Shown in pieces: positions 33,870 to 42,405 of a stretch of 64,000 nucleotides of DNA (its first letter is position 1; every line of letters begins with the position of its first letter). The notes beneath the pieces are model-generated. The model was not told the DNA's origin. It did not search any database and was given only the letters and a program-made list of their open reading frames with translations. The stretch covers positions 248,001 through 312,000 of the forward strand of contig NZ_JAKCPW010000008.1 in assembly GCF_021440085.1 (NCBI RefSeq). Direction: 5' to 3'. Origin of the DNA: Dyadobacter sp. CY261 (GTDB lineage Bacteria; Bacteroidota; Bacteroidia; Cytophagales; Spirosomataceae). A program made the position numbers and the translations under genes.

Positions 33870-35339
33870 TCACGCCTCGTTGCCGGCGCGAAGTTTGAAA
33901 ATCAAATTGGTTTTTAAATCAAATAACGCTCTTTCAAGGCCTACGGGATAGGTATGCGGGTTTACAAATCGCTTTATTCCCTTATAAAAATGTGCCAGTT
34001 GCTCTTGCAAACGCTTCCGCGTGTCGTGAACTGAAGGTCGATCATAGATCAGTTGCCCTCCGGTGAAAATGGGGACGAGCAAATCTTCAAATGACACCGA
34101 TTCGTCGAACGACCTATGCTTGGTAAAATCATACGGATCAACCATCGTCGCCTTTCCTCTCAGCGGTGTTTCAATATTGAATATCATATCCGAAACAAAA
34201 CCGCTTGAATCCCTGAACCTTCTGACCTGCTGGATACCCGGCGTTGACACTTTAATCGCCTGCTCCGACAATTTCAGCTTGTAATCCCACTCGCCCGAAT
34301 CTGTTCGGATCGCGGCGAGTTTGAAAACACCACCCAATGCGGGCTGGTCAAATGCGGTGACGAGTTTTGTGCCGATCCCCCATACATTTATTTTGGCTCC
34401 CTGGACTTTCAAGCTGTCCATAATGTATTCATCGAGGTCGTTGCTGGCCACAATGCTGGTTTTTTCGAAACCTGCTTCGTCCAGTATTTTCCTCGCTTCA
34501 ATGCTCAGATAGGCCAGGTCACCGGAATCGAGGCGGATACCACCGAGGTCGTAGCCAGTAGCCCGCAAGTGCTTCCCTACTTCCACCGCGTGCCGCACGC
34601 CATTCAGGGAATCGTAGGTATCCACCAGCAAAGTGACATTATTGGGCATGTACTTTGCGTAGGTTTCAAATGCTTCAAGCTCGGAATCAAAAGACATTAC
34701 CCAACTGTGCGCGTGTGTTCCTTTTACCGGTATACCATATAGTTTACCTGCCAGTACATTGGAAGTAGCATCAAACCCGCCTATATATGCGGCCCGGCTG
34801 GCGGTTACTCCACCGTCCGGCCCTTGTGCGCGGCGTAACCCGAATTCTAGTAGCGCATCCCCTTTTGCAACAAGGCGCATTCTCGCGGCCTTGGTAGCAA
34901 CCAGCGACTGGAAGTTAATCAGGTTCAGCAAAGGCGTTTCCAGCAACTGACATTGCAAAATAGGCCCTTGAATACGTAATAGCGGCTCGTTTGGAAATAC
35001 TATAGTACCTTCCGGAATGGCGTCGATGCTGCATTGCAACTCCATTTTACGAAGGTAATCGATGAAGCCATCGTCAAAAAGCTTGTTGCCATCGCTTCCG
35101 CTCAACGAGCCGATGTAGGTCAGATCTTCCTCACTGAAGCGGTATTCCTGCAGATATTCGATTACACTGCTAAGGCCACACGCCACAGTGAAACCGCCGT
35201 GAAAAGGATGTTTTCTGAAGTAGAGATTGAAAACGGCTTCTTGTTCGGCTTTCCCTGCTTTCCAATAGCCATAGGCCATGGTAAGCTGGTACAAATCCGT
35301 CAATAAGCTCATGGAAGTGTCGTATAGCTGATTGATCAT
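33870..35339 (-). CDS. pncB: Nicotinate phosphoribosyltransferase
   Basis: From the ATG at 35339 (MINQLYDTSMSLLTDLYQ) the protein has 489 residues. LLTDLYQLTMAYGYWK, GLRRAQGPDGG, GIPVKGTHAHSWVM (phosphorylated-His region of the family) and GGIRLDSGDLAYLS are conserved NAPRTase segments. It converts nicotinate and PRPP to nicotinate mononucleotide in NAD salvage. An ATG eight codons upstream is less likely by homology. DUF3820 follows in the same direction. Confidence 0.95.
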   Translation of the reverse strand: MINQLYDTSMSLLTDLYQLTMAYGYWKAGKAEQEAVFNLYFRKHPFHGGFTVACGLSSVIEYLQEYRFSEEDLTYIGSLSGSDGNKLFDDGFIDYLRKMELQCSIDAIPEGTIVFPNEPLLRIQGPILQCQLLETPLLNLINFQSLVATKAARMRLVAKGDALLEFGLRRAQGPDGGVTASRAAYIGGFDATSNVLAGKLYGIPVKGTHAHSWVMSFDSELEAFETYAKYMPNNVTLLVDTYDSLNGVRHAVEVGKHLRATGYDLGGIRLDSGDLAYLSIEARKILDEAGFEKTSIVASNDLDEYIMDSLKVQGAKINVWGIGTKLVTAFDQPALGGVFKLAAIRTDSGEWDYKLKLSEQAIKVSTPGIQQVRRFRDSSGFVSDMIFNIETPLRGKATMVDPYDFTKHRSFDESVSFEDLLVPIFTGGQLIYDRPSVHDTRKRLQEQLAHFYKGIKRFVNPHTYPVGLERALFDLKTNLIFKLRAGNEA

Positions 35340-35454
35340 TTTCAGGGGCAATTTAGATGTCAAACCCCCTAATTACTAAAAAATCCCTACTATTTGCACT
35401 TAAAATGATTTTAGAGACAGTCCGGTTATTCAGCGGAACTGCGATTGCAGCCAA

Positions 35455-35491
35455 AAACAAAACGGGACTACCTTTCAAAAGTAGCCCCGTT
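35455..35491 (-). terminator. Intrinsic terminator downstream of the glycyl-tRNA synthetase gene
   Basis: On the minus strand AACGGGGCTAC pairs with GTAGTCCCGTT (one mismatch) around a 9-nt loop, followed by TTTGTTTTTGG. It starts 21 bp beyond the stop codon. Confidence 0.7.
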
Positions 35492-35512
35492 CGTAGGATT
35501 TATTGAAATCGA

Positions 35513-36997
35513 TCAGATTGCCTCGAGAATTCTCTCAATAGCCACCTGATAACCGATTTTTTCTTTCAATTCGCTGATATGGACGCGTTCCTGCTCCATC
35601 GAATCACGATGGCGGATGGTTACGGTGTCGTCTTCCATGGTCTGATAATCCACCGCGATACAGAACGGTGTACCGATCAGGTCCTGACGGGTATAACGCT
35701 TCCCGATCGCCGCGCCATCATCATAAGTTGTGCGGAATGACGATTTCAGTGAATTGGCCAGCGCCTGCGCTTTTTCTGCCAAGCCATCTTTCTTAACCAA
35801 CGGAAGCACCGCTACTTTAAAAGGTGCGAGTGCCGGGTGGAGTTTCAGATAAGTACGTTCCTTGGCAATCTCACCTTCGCCTACGGTTTCCACCGTGTAA
35901 GCGTTACAGAATGCGGCCAGGAACAGGCGGTCGGCCCCAACGGATGTTTCGACTACGAAAGGAATGTAGTTTCCGTAAGGTTTGCCATTCTCATCAAGTT
36001 CGGCGTCAAAGTACTGTTGTTTTTTCTTCGAAAGTTCCTGGTGGTTGCGCAAATCGAAATCGGTGCGGGAGTGAATACCTTCGATTTCACGGAAACCGAA
36101 TGGGAATTCGAATTCGATATCCACCGCTGCATTGGCGTAATGCGCCAGCTTTTCGTGATCATGAAATTTCAACTTCTCAGCAGGCAGGCCGATCGCCTTG
36201 TGGAATTTGATACGGGCCTCTTTCCATTTGTCATACCATTCCATTTCAGTACCGGGGCGCACAAAGAATTGCATTTCCATTTGTTCGAACTCCCGCATAC
36301 GGAATGTGAACTGGCGCGCCACGATCTCGTTCCGGAAAGCTTTGCCGATCTGTGCGATACCGAATGGAACCTTCATACGGCCGCTTTTTTGCACATTCAA
36401 AAAGTTCACAAAAATACCCTGCGCGGTTTCAGGACGCAGGTAAATGGTGCTGGCTTCTTCGGCTACTGAACCTACCTGCGTGCTGAACATCAGGTTGAAC
36501 TGGCGGACGTCAGTCCAGTTAGCGGTTCCCGAAACGCCGCATTTGATATCCTCGGCGATAATAAGCTCGCGAACGCCAGACAAATCTTCCGCGCTTAACA
36601 AACGGCCCATTTCAGCCAATAATGCTTTTGCTTTTTCTGGTTGACCGTCTTGTTCATATTGCTCAGCTTTGCCTTCGAGCAACTGATCGGCACGGTAACG
36701 CTTTTTGGAATCCTTGTTATCGATCATCGGATCGCTGAAACCATCGATGTGGCCGGATGCTTTCCAGGTGAGCGGGTGCATGAAAATCGCCGCGTCTATG
36801 CCCACGATATTGTCGTGTAGCTGCGTCATAGCCTTCCACCAGGCGCTTTTCAGGTTGTTTTTCAGCTCAACACCGTTTTGACCATAATCGTAAACGGCTT
36901 GTAATCCATCATATATTTCGGAAGAAGGGAACACGAAACCGTATTCCTTCGCGTGCCCAACAATGTCTTGCAAAGAGGTAGCAGGTGCCTGGCTCAT
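35513..36997 (-). CDS. glyQS: Glycyl-tRNA synthetase, single-chain alpha2 type
   Basis: The 494-residue protein is the eukaryote/Bacteroidota-type class II enzyme. It has YGFVFPSSEIYDGLQAVYDY at the start, motif 2 FRNEIVARQFTFRMREFEQM, YLRPETAQGIFVNF and a late motif 3 with VGADRLFLAAF. The C-terminal anticodon-binding domain contains KDGLAEKAQALANSLK and GKRYTRQDLIGTPFCI. It charges tRNA-Gly. A terminator follows. No tRNA gene is nearby. Confidence 0.97.
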   Translation of the reverse strand: MSQAPATSLQDIVGHAKEYGFVFPSSEIYDGLQAVYDYGQNGVELKNNLKSAWWKAMTQLHDNIVGIDAAIFMHPLTWKASGHIDGFSDPMIDNKDSKKRYRADQLLEGKAEQYEQDGQPEKAKALLAEMGRLLSAEDLSGVRELIIAEDIKCGVSGTANWTDVRQFNLMFSTQVGSVAEEASTIYLRPETAQGIFVNFLNVQKSGRMKVPFGIAQIGKAFRNEIVARQFTFRMREFEQMEMQFFVRPGTEMEWYDKWKEARIKFHKAIGLPAEKLKFHDHEKLAHYANAAVDIEFEFPFGFREIEGIHSRTDFDLRNHQELSKKKQQYFDAELDENGKPYGNYIPFVVETSVGADRLFLAAFCNAYTVETVGEGEIAKERTYLKLHPALAPFKVAVLPLVKKDGLAEKAQALANSLKSSFRTTYDDGAAIGKRYTRQDLIGTPFCIAVDYQTMEDDTVTIRHRDSMEQERVHISELKEKIGYQVAIERILEAI

Positions 36998-37269
36998 TCT
37001 ATTCGTTTAAAAATCAAAGAAAAAAGACTATTAAATCCATCAAAATCATGAATTTGGCAAAATTAGGGATTTTGATGGCATTGCGCATTCATCCCCGGAT
37101 TGATTTCAAGTCTTAATTTTTCGAGAACGCGCGTGCGCCGCTGAACAGGATTGTCCGCTAGTGAACAGGCTAACGCACGTTTTTTAGCATAAACCACTAA
37201 TAATCAACCGGAAACAGCATTGGCATATAATTTACTTGTTATCTGGCACTGACTAACAAACCTTGACTT

Positions 37270-39666
37270 ATGCTATTCAACTACCTCAAAATATCCATCC
37301 GGAACTTCCGCAAGCAGCCGTTGTTCAGCGGCCTGAACATTTTCGGACTTGGCATCGGCATCGCAGCCGTGTGGTTAATGGTGCTTTACGTGGCCGACGA
37401 ACTCAGCTACGACCGCTTCCACGCCAAAGCCGATCGCGTTTTCCGCGTGACGCAGGAGGCACAATGGGCTACCGGCAGTTTCAGGCTTGCCCCTACTTCG
37501 GCACCATTTGCACAGGCATTGCAAAACGAATATCCCGAAATAGAAAAGACCGTTCGCATCAGCACGGAGGGTGGAGGCAAAATCCGGTTTGGAGAAAAGC
37601 AGGTCGACGCTCATGATATCTACTTTACCGATGCTTCGATTTTTTCGGTATTCTCCTACCCTTTCCTGTACGGCGACCCGGCCACCGCGCTGCGCGAACC
37701 ACAGAAGATTGTATTGACCAAGACCCTCGCGACCCGGATATTCGGCGACGCATCCAGAGCAATGGGGCAAACGGTGTTTTTCTCCAACGACTATCCCAAC
37801 ACGGTAACCGGTGTCATCGAGGATGCGCCTGTCAACTCGCATTTGAATTTCAGCGCGTTACGTTCGCTGCCGCCCGATTACACCGGCGGGTGGCAGGACG
37901 GCGATATTTATACTTACCTGCTGCTTAAAGAAGGGACCGATGCTCGCAAGCTCGAAGCCAAATTCCCGTCTTTTTACGCCAAATATTTGCAAAAACAAAT
38001 GGATAATGCCAATTATCACATGGCATTGCAGCCGCTAACATCCATTCACCTGCATTCAAATCTCGAATATGAGATGAGCACCAATGGCAATATCAATACA
38101 GTCTATATTTTCTCGGCCATTGCGCTGCTGATCCTGATCATCGCCTGCATTAACTATATGAACCTTTACACTGCACGCTCATTGAAACGAGTGCGTGAAG
38201 TGGGTGTGCGGAAAGCGATTGGCTCGCAGCGCTTACAGTTGATCGGCCAGTTTCTGACAGAGTCGTTTATGATGACTTTTCTGGCAGGATTGATGGGATT
38301 TCTGCTTGCCAAAGCCGCGCTGCCGTTCTTTAACGACCTTGCCGAGAAGTCACTAAGCCTGCAATTCCGTAACAATGATATGGCTACACTTGGCATTGCT
38401 GCGGCATTCCTGCTGTTAATAGGGCTGCTCAGTGGCTTGTATCCTGCGCTGATGCTTTCGGGCTACCGGCCAGTAGTTGCTTTGAAAGGACAACTCGGTA
38501 GCCAGTCGGGCGGTGCGGGTTTCCGGCAATCGCTGGTGGTGTTTCAGTTTGCGGCCACGGTTGTGATGATCGCCTGCTCAGGCATTGTTTATAAGCAGAT
38601 CCGCTATGTCAACCATAAAGATTTGGGTTTCAACAAAGACCAGGTGCTGACCTTCCATATCGATAAGAATGAGGTGCGCAGCCAGGTTGGCGCATTGAAG
38701 GAAAAGCTCGAACAGAACCCAGTAATTGAAAGCGCCGCGGCCGCCAGCAACCCGATTGGCGGTAATTTCATCGGTTCTGCGGCATTGTTCGTAGAAACAG
38801 ATAATGGCGAGATCCCGTCGACCACCCAAATGACGCAGCGGTTTATGGCCGATGCCGATTACCTGAGAACCATGGAGATCAAACTGCTCCATGGCCGCGA
38901 TTTTGTCAAAAACTCTCCCGCCGACCTCGCAGGCTCCGTGCTCGTGAATGAAGCGCTTGTGAAAAAGCAAGGCTGGGCCAATCCTATCGGGAAAAAGATG
39001 CGTTACCCTGCGGATAAAGACGGAAATGTGAAAGAACTGACCATAGTAGGCGTAACTAGCGATTTTCACATTTATTCCCTTCAACACAAGATTGAACCGC
39101 TGGTGATCCAGCTCGCGCCACCTTCGGAGCAGGACAACCTTTATGTTCGCATCAATCCCGCAAAAATGTCCGAAGCACTGGCCTACATTAGCAGTATCTA
39201 TAAAGGATTCGACCCGGAAGCGACTCCTGAATTTCAATTCCTGGATGAGAATTTTGCTAAACAATATCAGGCAGAGCAGCGGCAGGGCAATATTTTACTG
39301 GTATTCGCGATACTCGCTGTCGTAATAGCATGCCTCGGCCTTTTCGGACTCGCGGCATTTGCCGCCGAAGCGCGCACAAAGGAGATCGGCGTACGGAAAG
39401 TGCTCGGCGCTAGCATCCAGGATGTGGTATTAATGCTCTCCCGCGATTTTGTCAAGCTAGTCCTGATCGCAATTGCCATCGGAACGCCCATCGCAGCTTA
39501 TGCCATGCACAAATGGCTGCAAAACTTCGAATACCGCGAGACATTATCATGGTGGGTATTCGCACTGGCAGGCGTCATCGCGATAGTGATCGCATTGGCC
39601 ACGGTAAGTTCGCAAGCGCTGAAATCGGCATTAACGAATCCGGTTAAGGCATTGAGAGCGGAGTAG
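37270..39666 (+). CDS. FtsX/MacB-type ABC transporter permease, copy 1
   Basis: The 798-residue protein has the two-repeat architecture of large Bacteroidota permeases. After a first membrane helix (LFSGLNIFGLGIGIAAVW) comes a MacB-type periplasmic domain (~residues 45-275) and an FtsX domain with three helices near 280-400 (VREVGVRKAIGSQRLQLIGQ). A further membrane helix, a second periplasmic domain and a second FtsX domain (TKEIGVRKVLGASIQDVVLM) complete it. Such permeases act with separate ATPases in export or mechanotransmission. It heads a co-directional series of permeases. The 272-bp region upstream contains no gene. Confidence 0.93.
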   Translation: MLFNYLKISIRNFRKQPLFSGLNIFGLGIGIAAVWLMVLYVADELSYDRFHAKADRVFRVTQEAQWATGSFRLAPTSAPFAQALQNEYPEIEKTVRISTEGGGKIRFGEKQVDAHDIYFTDASIFSVFSYPFLYGDPATALREPQKIVLTKTLATRIFGDASRAMGQTVFFSNDYPNTVTGVIEDAPVNSHLNFSALRSLPPDYTGGWQDGDIYTYLLLKEGTDARKLEAKFPSFYAKYLQKQMDNANYHMALQPLTSIHLHSNLEYEMSTNGNINTVYIFSAIALLILIIACINYMNLYTARSLKRVREVGVRKAIGSQRLQLIGQFLTESFMMTFLAGLMGFLLAKAALPFFNDLAEKSLSLQFRNNDMATLGIAAAFLLLIGLLSGLYPALMLSGYRPVVALKGQLGSQSGGAGFRQSLVVFQFAATVVMIACSGIVYKQIRYVNHKDLGFNKDQVLTFHIDKNEVRSQVGALKEKLEQNPVIESAAAASNPIGGNFIGSAALFVETDNGEIPSTTQMTQRFMADADYLRTMEIKLLHGRDFVKNSPADLAGSVLVNEALVKKQGWANPIGKKMRYPADKDGNVKELTIVGVTSDFHIYSLQHKIEPLVIQLAPPSEQDNLYVRINPAKMSEALAYISSIYKGFDPEATPEFQFLDENFAKQYQAEQRQGNILLVFAILAVVIACLGLFGLAAFAAEARTKEIGVRKVLGASIQDVVLMLSRDFVKLVLIAIAIGTPIAAYAMHKWLQNFEYRETLSWWVFALAGVIAIVIALATVSSQALKSALTNPVKALRAE

Positions 39667-39677
39667 GGCCTGTGGCC

Positions 39678-39815
39678 GACCATCGACCGCCGACCGCTGA
39701 CCGCCGATGGCATGCTGCCCATAACAAGTAAATGGTTATTCATAACGACTGACCTTGATCCATGGACCACCCTACCCGCAGTCGGCGGTCCATGGTCGGC
39801 CGTCGGCGGTCGCCC
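39678..39815. repeat. Inverted array of 7-bp repeats between permeases 1 and 2
   Basis: The left arm holds GACCATC, GACCGCC, GACCGCT, GACCGCC and GATGGCA in tandem (39678-39712). The right arm holds GTCGGCG, GTCCATG, GTCGGCC, GTCGGCG and GTCGCCC (39781-39815). The segment 39674-39694 matches the complement of 39781-39801 at 20 of 21 positions, so the arms can form a long hairpin. The central 68 bp is unrelated. No T run follows. Confidence 0.8.
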
Positions 39816-39836
39816 CAATCGTCACTTAACATCCCC

Positions 39837-42212
39837 ATGCTAAAAAACTACCTTAAAATCGCAATCCGCAACCTCTGGAAGCACAAACTGTTTTCGCTGA
39901 TCAATATTGGTGGACTAGGGCTTGCTATGACATTCTGTTTCATCCAGCTGATACAGGTGCAAAGCACTTTTGAGAAAGATACCTTTCACCCCTTCCCGGA
40001 TCGCACATACCGTATTCTTACCGATGCAACCGGCAAGGATGGCAAGGTTTACCGGCTTGCGTCGACGCCGTTTCCCCTTGGGCAGCAATTGCAGGATGGG
40101 CAAAGCATTGTCGAGAAAGTCGTGCGTGTCAACCGCACATTTGCGGGCGATCTCAGTAATGGGGTCAAAACTTTGCGAACCAACGGGCTTTATGCCGATT
40201 CTTCTTTTTTTGAGGTATTTGGATTCAAACTTGAAAAAGGTACCCCTGCTACTGAGCCGAGAACCGCCGTGCTGACCTGTGACATGGCTGAACGCTTTTT
40301 CGGTACTGTGAATCCTGTTGGAAAGACGCTGACCAACAAAGATTTTGGAAGCATTACCATCACCGGTGTGCTCAAATCCATTGATCCTTACCAAACGCAC
40401 CTGCAAGCGGACATGGTGCTGTCGATGGCTACATTACCGTTGATCAAATCGGATTTAAATACGAATAACTGGCTGGACTACAACTCCTATACTTTTGTAC
40501 TTCTGACAAAAGGTGCATCGCGCGATGCACTGGACCGCGTGCTCACCGGCATTGCGAGTGAGAATCATAAAACCATCGATTTCAAAGAAATCAAAAGTCA
40601 TACATTCCGTAGCCAGGCCTTATCTGAAATTTCGCCTGACTACGAAAACTTGCTGAACAATCCCTATGTGGAGCCGATCTGGAAAATTACAGTCGGCCTG
40701 CTGATTCCGCTGATCATCATCACGTTGGCTGGTTTCAACTATATCAATCTTACGCTCACCCGCTCACTTGGCCGGGCACGTGAGGTGGGTGTACGGAAGG
40801 TAGCCGGCGCGAAAAGGCGGCAGCTTATTTTCCAGTTCCTGATCGAAACAATGATCATAGCCTTTCTTGCATTGGGTATCGGTTATCTCGGGCTGCTACT
40901 CATGCAGGCTAATGTACACGTCCGCTGGCTTACCTGGCAGGTTAATGACAACCGTTTGCTATGGCTCGTTTTTATCCTTTTTACGCTCATTACAGGATTT
41001 CTTGCCGGGCTTTTACCAGCGAGGATACTGTCGGGCTACCAGCCTGTCAACATCTTGAAAGGCGAAACGGTGACAGGCGGTATTGGCAAGCTTGGTTTTA
41101 GAAGAGTGCTCATCATCGTTCAGTTTGTGGTAGCGCTGGTATTTATGACAGGCACAGGCATTATGAATAGCCAGTTTAAATATATGGCCACCGATAACGA
41201 GAATTTTAACCGAAAAAATATCCTCAATATCCCGCTTGTTGCTGACAGTGATTTTAAATTACTGGGTAATGAAATGTCGAGGCAAGCAGGTGTTAAACGC
41301 GTCGGTCTCGCCTCAGCCACTTTCAACGACATGGCGGGCAAGGTAAAGCTTTCCAAACTGACCGAAAAACGAAATGAGGCCTCACAAAAAGAGGCGTATG
41401 TATACGCTACTAATGCCGGTTTTATTGAAAATATGCGGCTTAAATTTGTAGCCGGCGAAAATATGCCGGTTAGTTCGGACACCTCGGTGCATTTTGTGGT
41501 GCTGAATGAAAATGCAGTCCGTTCCTTGGGTTGGAAAAATGCAAAGGATGTCGTGGGGCAGACCATCGTACTAAACCAGACCGAGGTCATCGTGTCGGGG
41601 GTTGTCAAAGATTTTTGCATAATCCGCTATGAATTGCCGGTAATGCCGCTTGTTTTGGCTTTCGATCCGAAGGAAATCAAAGTCATCTCTCTCGAAATAG
41701 CGGAAGGCACCGATCCGGAACAGGTCACTGCAGCACTGGCAGCTGTGTGGAAAAAATTTCATCCGCATGAATCCTTCGTCTATTCATGGTACGAGCAGCA
41801 ATTGTACGACCAGCATGCCGGCGGAGGCGACCAGCAGCTGACAAACATCATGCTATTCCTTGTCTTTGCGATCGCAGCCATGGGGCTTTTAGGTATAGTC
41901 ACTTATTCGACGGGGCGACGGATCAAAGAAGTAGGTGTGCGCAAAGTCATGGGTGCAAGCGTGGCTCAGATCATGCATTTACTTTCTGCTTCATTTGTCA
42001 AAATGATCCTGATAGCCGCCATCATCGCCGTCCCCATCGGTTACCTGCTAGGCTCTCTCTTCCTTAATATTTTTACATACCATGCTACAATAGGCCCAGG
42101 CGTATTTTTTAGCTGCCTGGCAGCCCTGCTGACCATCGGCCTTTTCACAATCGGCATTCAAACATACAAAGCCGCAGCAACCAATCCGGCGGAGACATTG
42201 CGGAATGATTGA
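39837..42212 (+). CDS. FtsX/MacB-type ABC transporter permease, copy 2
   Basis: Starting at 39837 (MLKNYLKIAIRNLWKHKLFS) the protein has 791 residues; the open frame upstream translates the heptad repeats and is not taken. The order is helix, MacB-type periplasmic domain, FtsX domain (AREVGVRKVAGAKRRQLIFQ), then the second periplasmic and FtsX domains (IKEVGVRKVMGASVAQIMHL). It is co-directional with permeases 1 and 3 and is flanked on both sides by spacers with 7-bp repeat arrays. It is a paralogue of them, not a recent copy. Confidence 0.92.
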   Translation: MLKNYLKIAIRNLWKHKLFSLINIGGLGLAMTFCFIQLIQVQSTFEKDTFHPFPDRTYRILTDATGKDGKVYRLASTPFPLGQQLQDGQSIVEKVVRVNRTFAGDLSNGVKTLRTNGLYADSSFFEVFGFKLEKGTPATEPRTAVLTCDMAERFFGTVNPVGKTLTNKDFGSITITGVLKSIDPYQTHLQADMVLSMATLPLIKSDLNTNNWLDYNSYTFVLLTKGASRDALDRVLTGIASENHKTIDFKEIKSHTFRSQALSEISPDYENLLNNPYVEPIWKITVGLLIPLIIITLAGFNYINLTLTRSLGRAREVGVRKVAGAKRRQLIFQFLIETMIIAFLALGIGYLGLLLMQANVHVRWLTWQVNDNRLLWLVFILFTLITGFLAGLLPARILSGYQPVNILKGETVTGGIGKLGFRRVLIIVQFVVALVFMTGTGIMNSQFKYMATDNENFNRKNILNIPLVADSDFKLLGNEMSRQAGVKRVGLASATFNDMAGKVKLSKLTEKRNEASQKEAYVYATNAGFIENMRLKFVAGENMPVSSDTSVHFVVLNENAVRSLGWKNAKDVVGQTIVLNQTEVIVSGVVKDFCIIRYELPVMPLVLAFDPKEIKVISLEIAEGTDPEQVTAALAAVWKKFHPHESFVYSWYEQQLYDQHAGGGDQQLTNIMLFLVFAIAAMGLLGIVTYSTGRRIKEVGVRKVMGASVAQIMHLLSASFVKMILIAAIIAVPIGYLLGSLFLNIFTYHATIGPGVFFSCLAALLTIGLFTIGIQTYKAAATNPAETLRND

Positions 42213-42255
42213 TTTTTGATGGCTGACTGTCTATTTCGGGTATGGTATCAATTTT

Positions 42256-42331
42256 GACCATCGACCATCGACGATAGACCAGGGCAACCCTATCATAACG
42301 GTCGTCGGCGGTCAGCCGTCATCCGTCGACC
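42256..42331. repeat. Inverted array of 7-bp repeats between permeases 2 and 3
   Basis: Left arm: GACCATC, GACCATC, GACGATA, GACCAGG (42256-42283). Right arm: GTCGGCG, GTCAGCC, GTCATCC, GTCGACC (42304-42331). The GAC/GTC triplet recurs every 7 bp, as in the spacer between permeases 1 and 2, but the arms have diverged more and pair less well. Confidence 0.7.
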
Positions 42332-42405
42332 ATCATTCCTGTTAAAAATCGTTAAACCGCCTACCGCTGAAAATCAGCGATTTGAAAAACAGTTAGTTTT
42401 GGCTC

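Noticed and set aside
37200-37262. A sigma-54-like TGGCA...TTAC before permease 1
   Set aside because: The -12 GC is not present (AC instead), and no sigma-54-dependent activator is encoded in the window.
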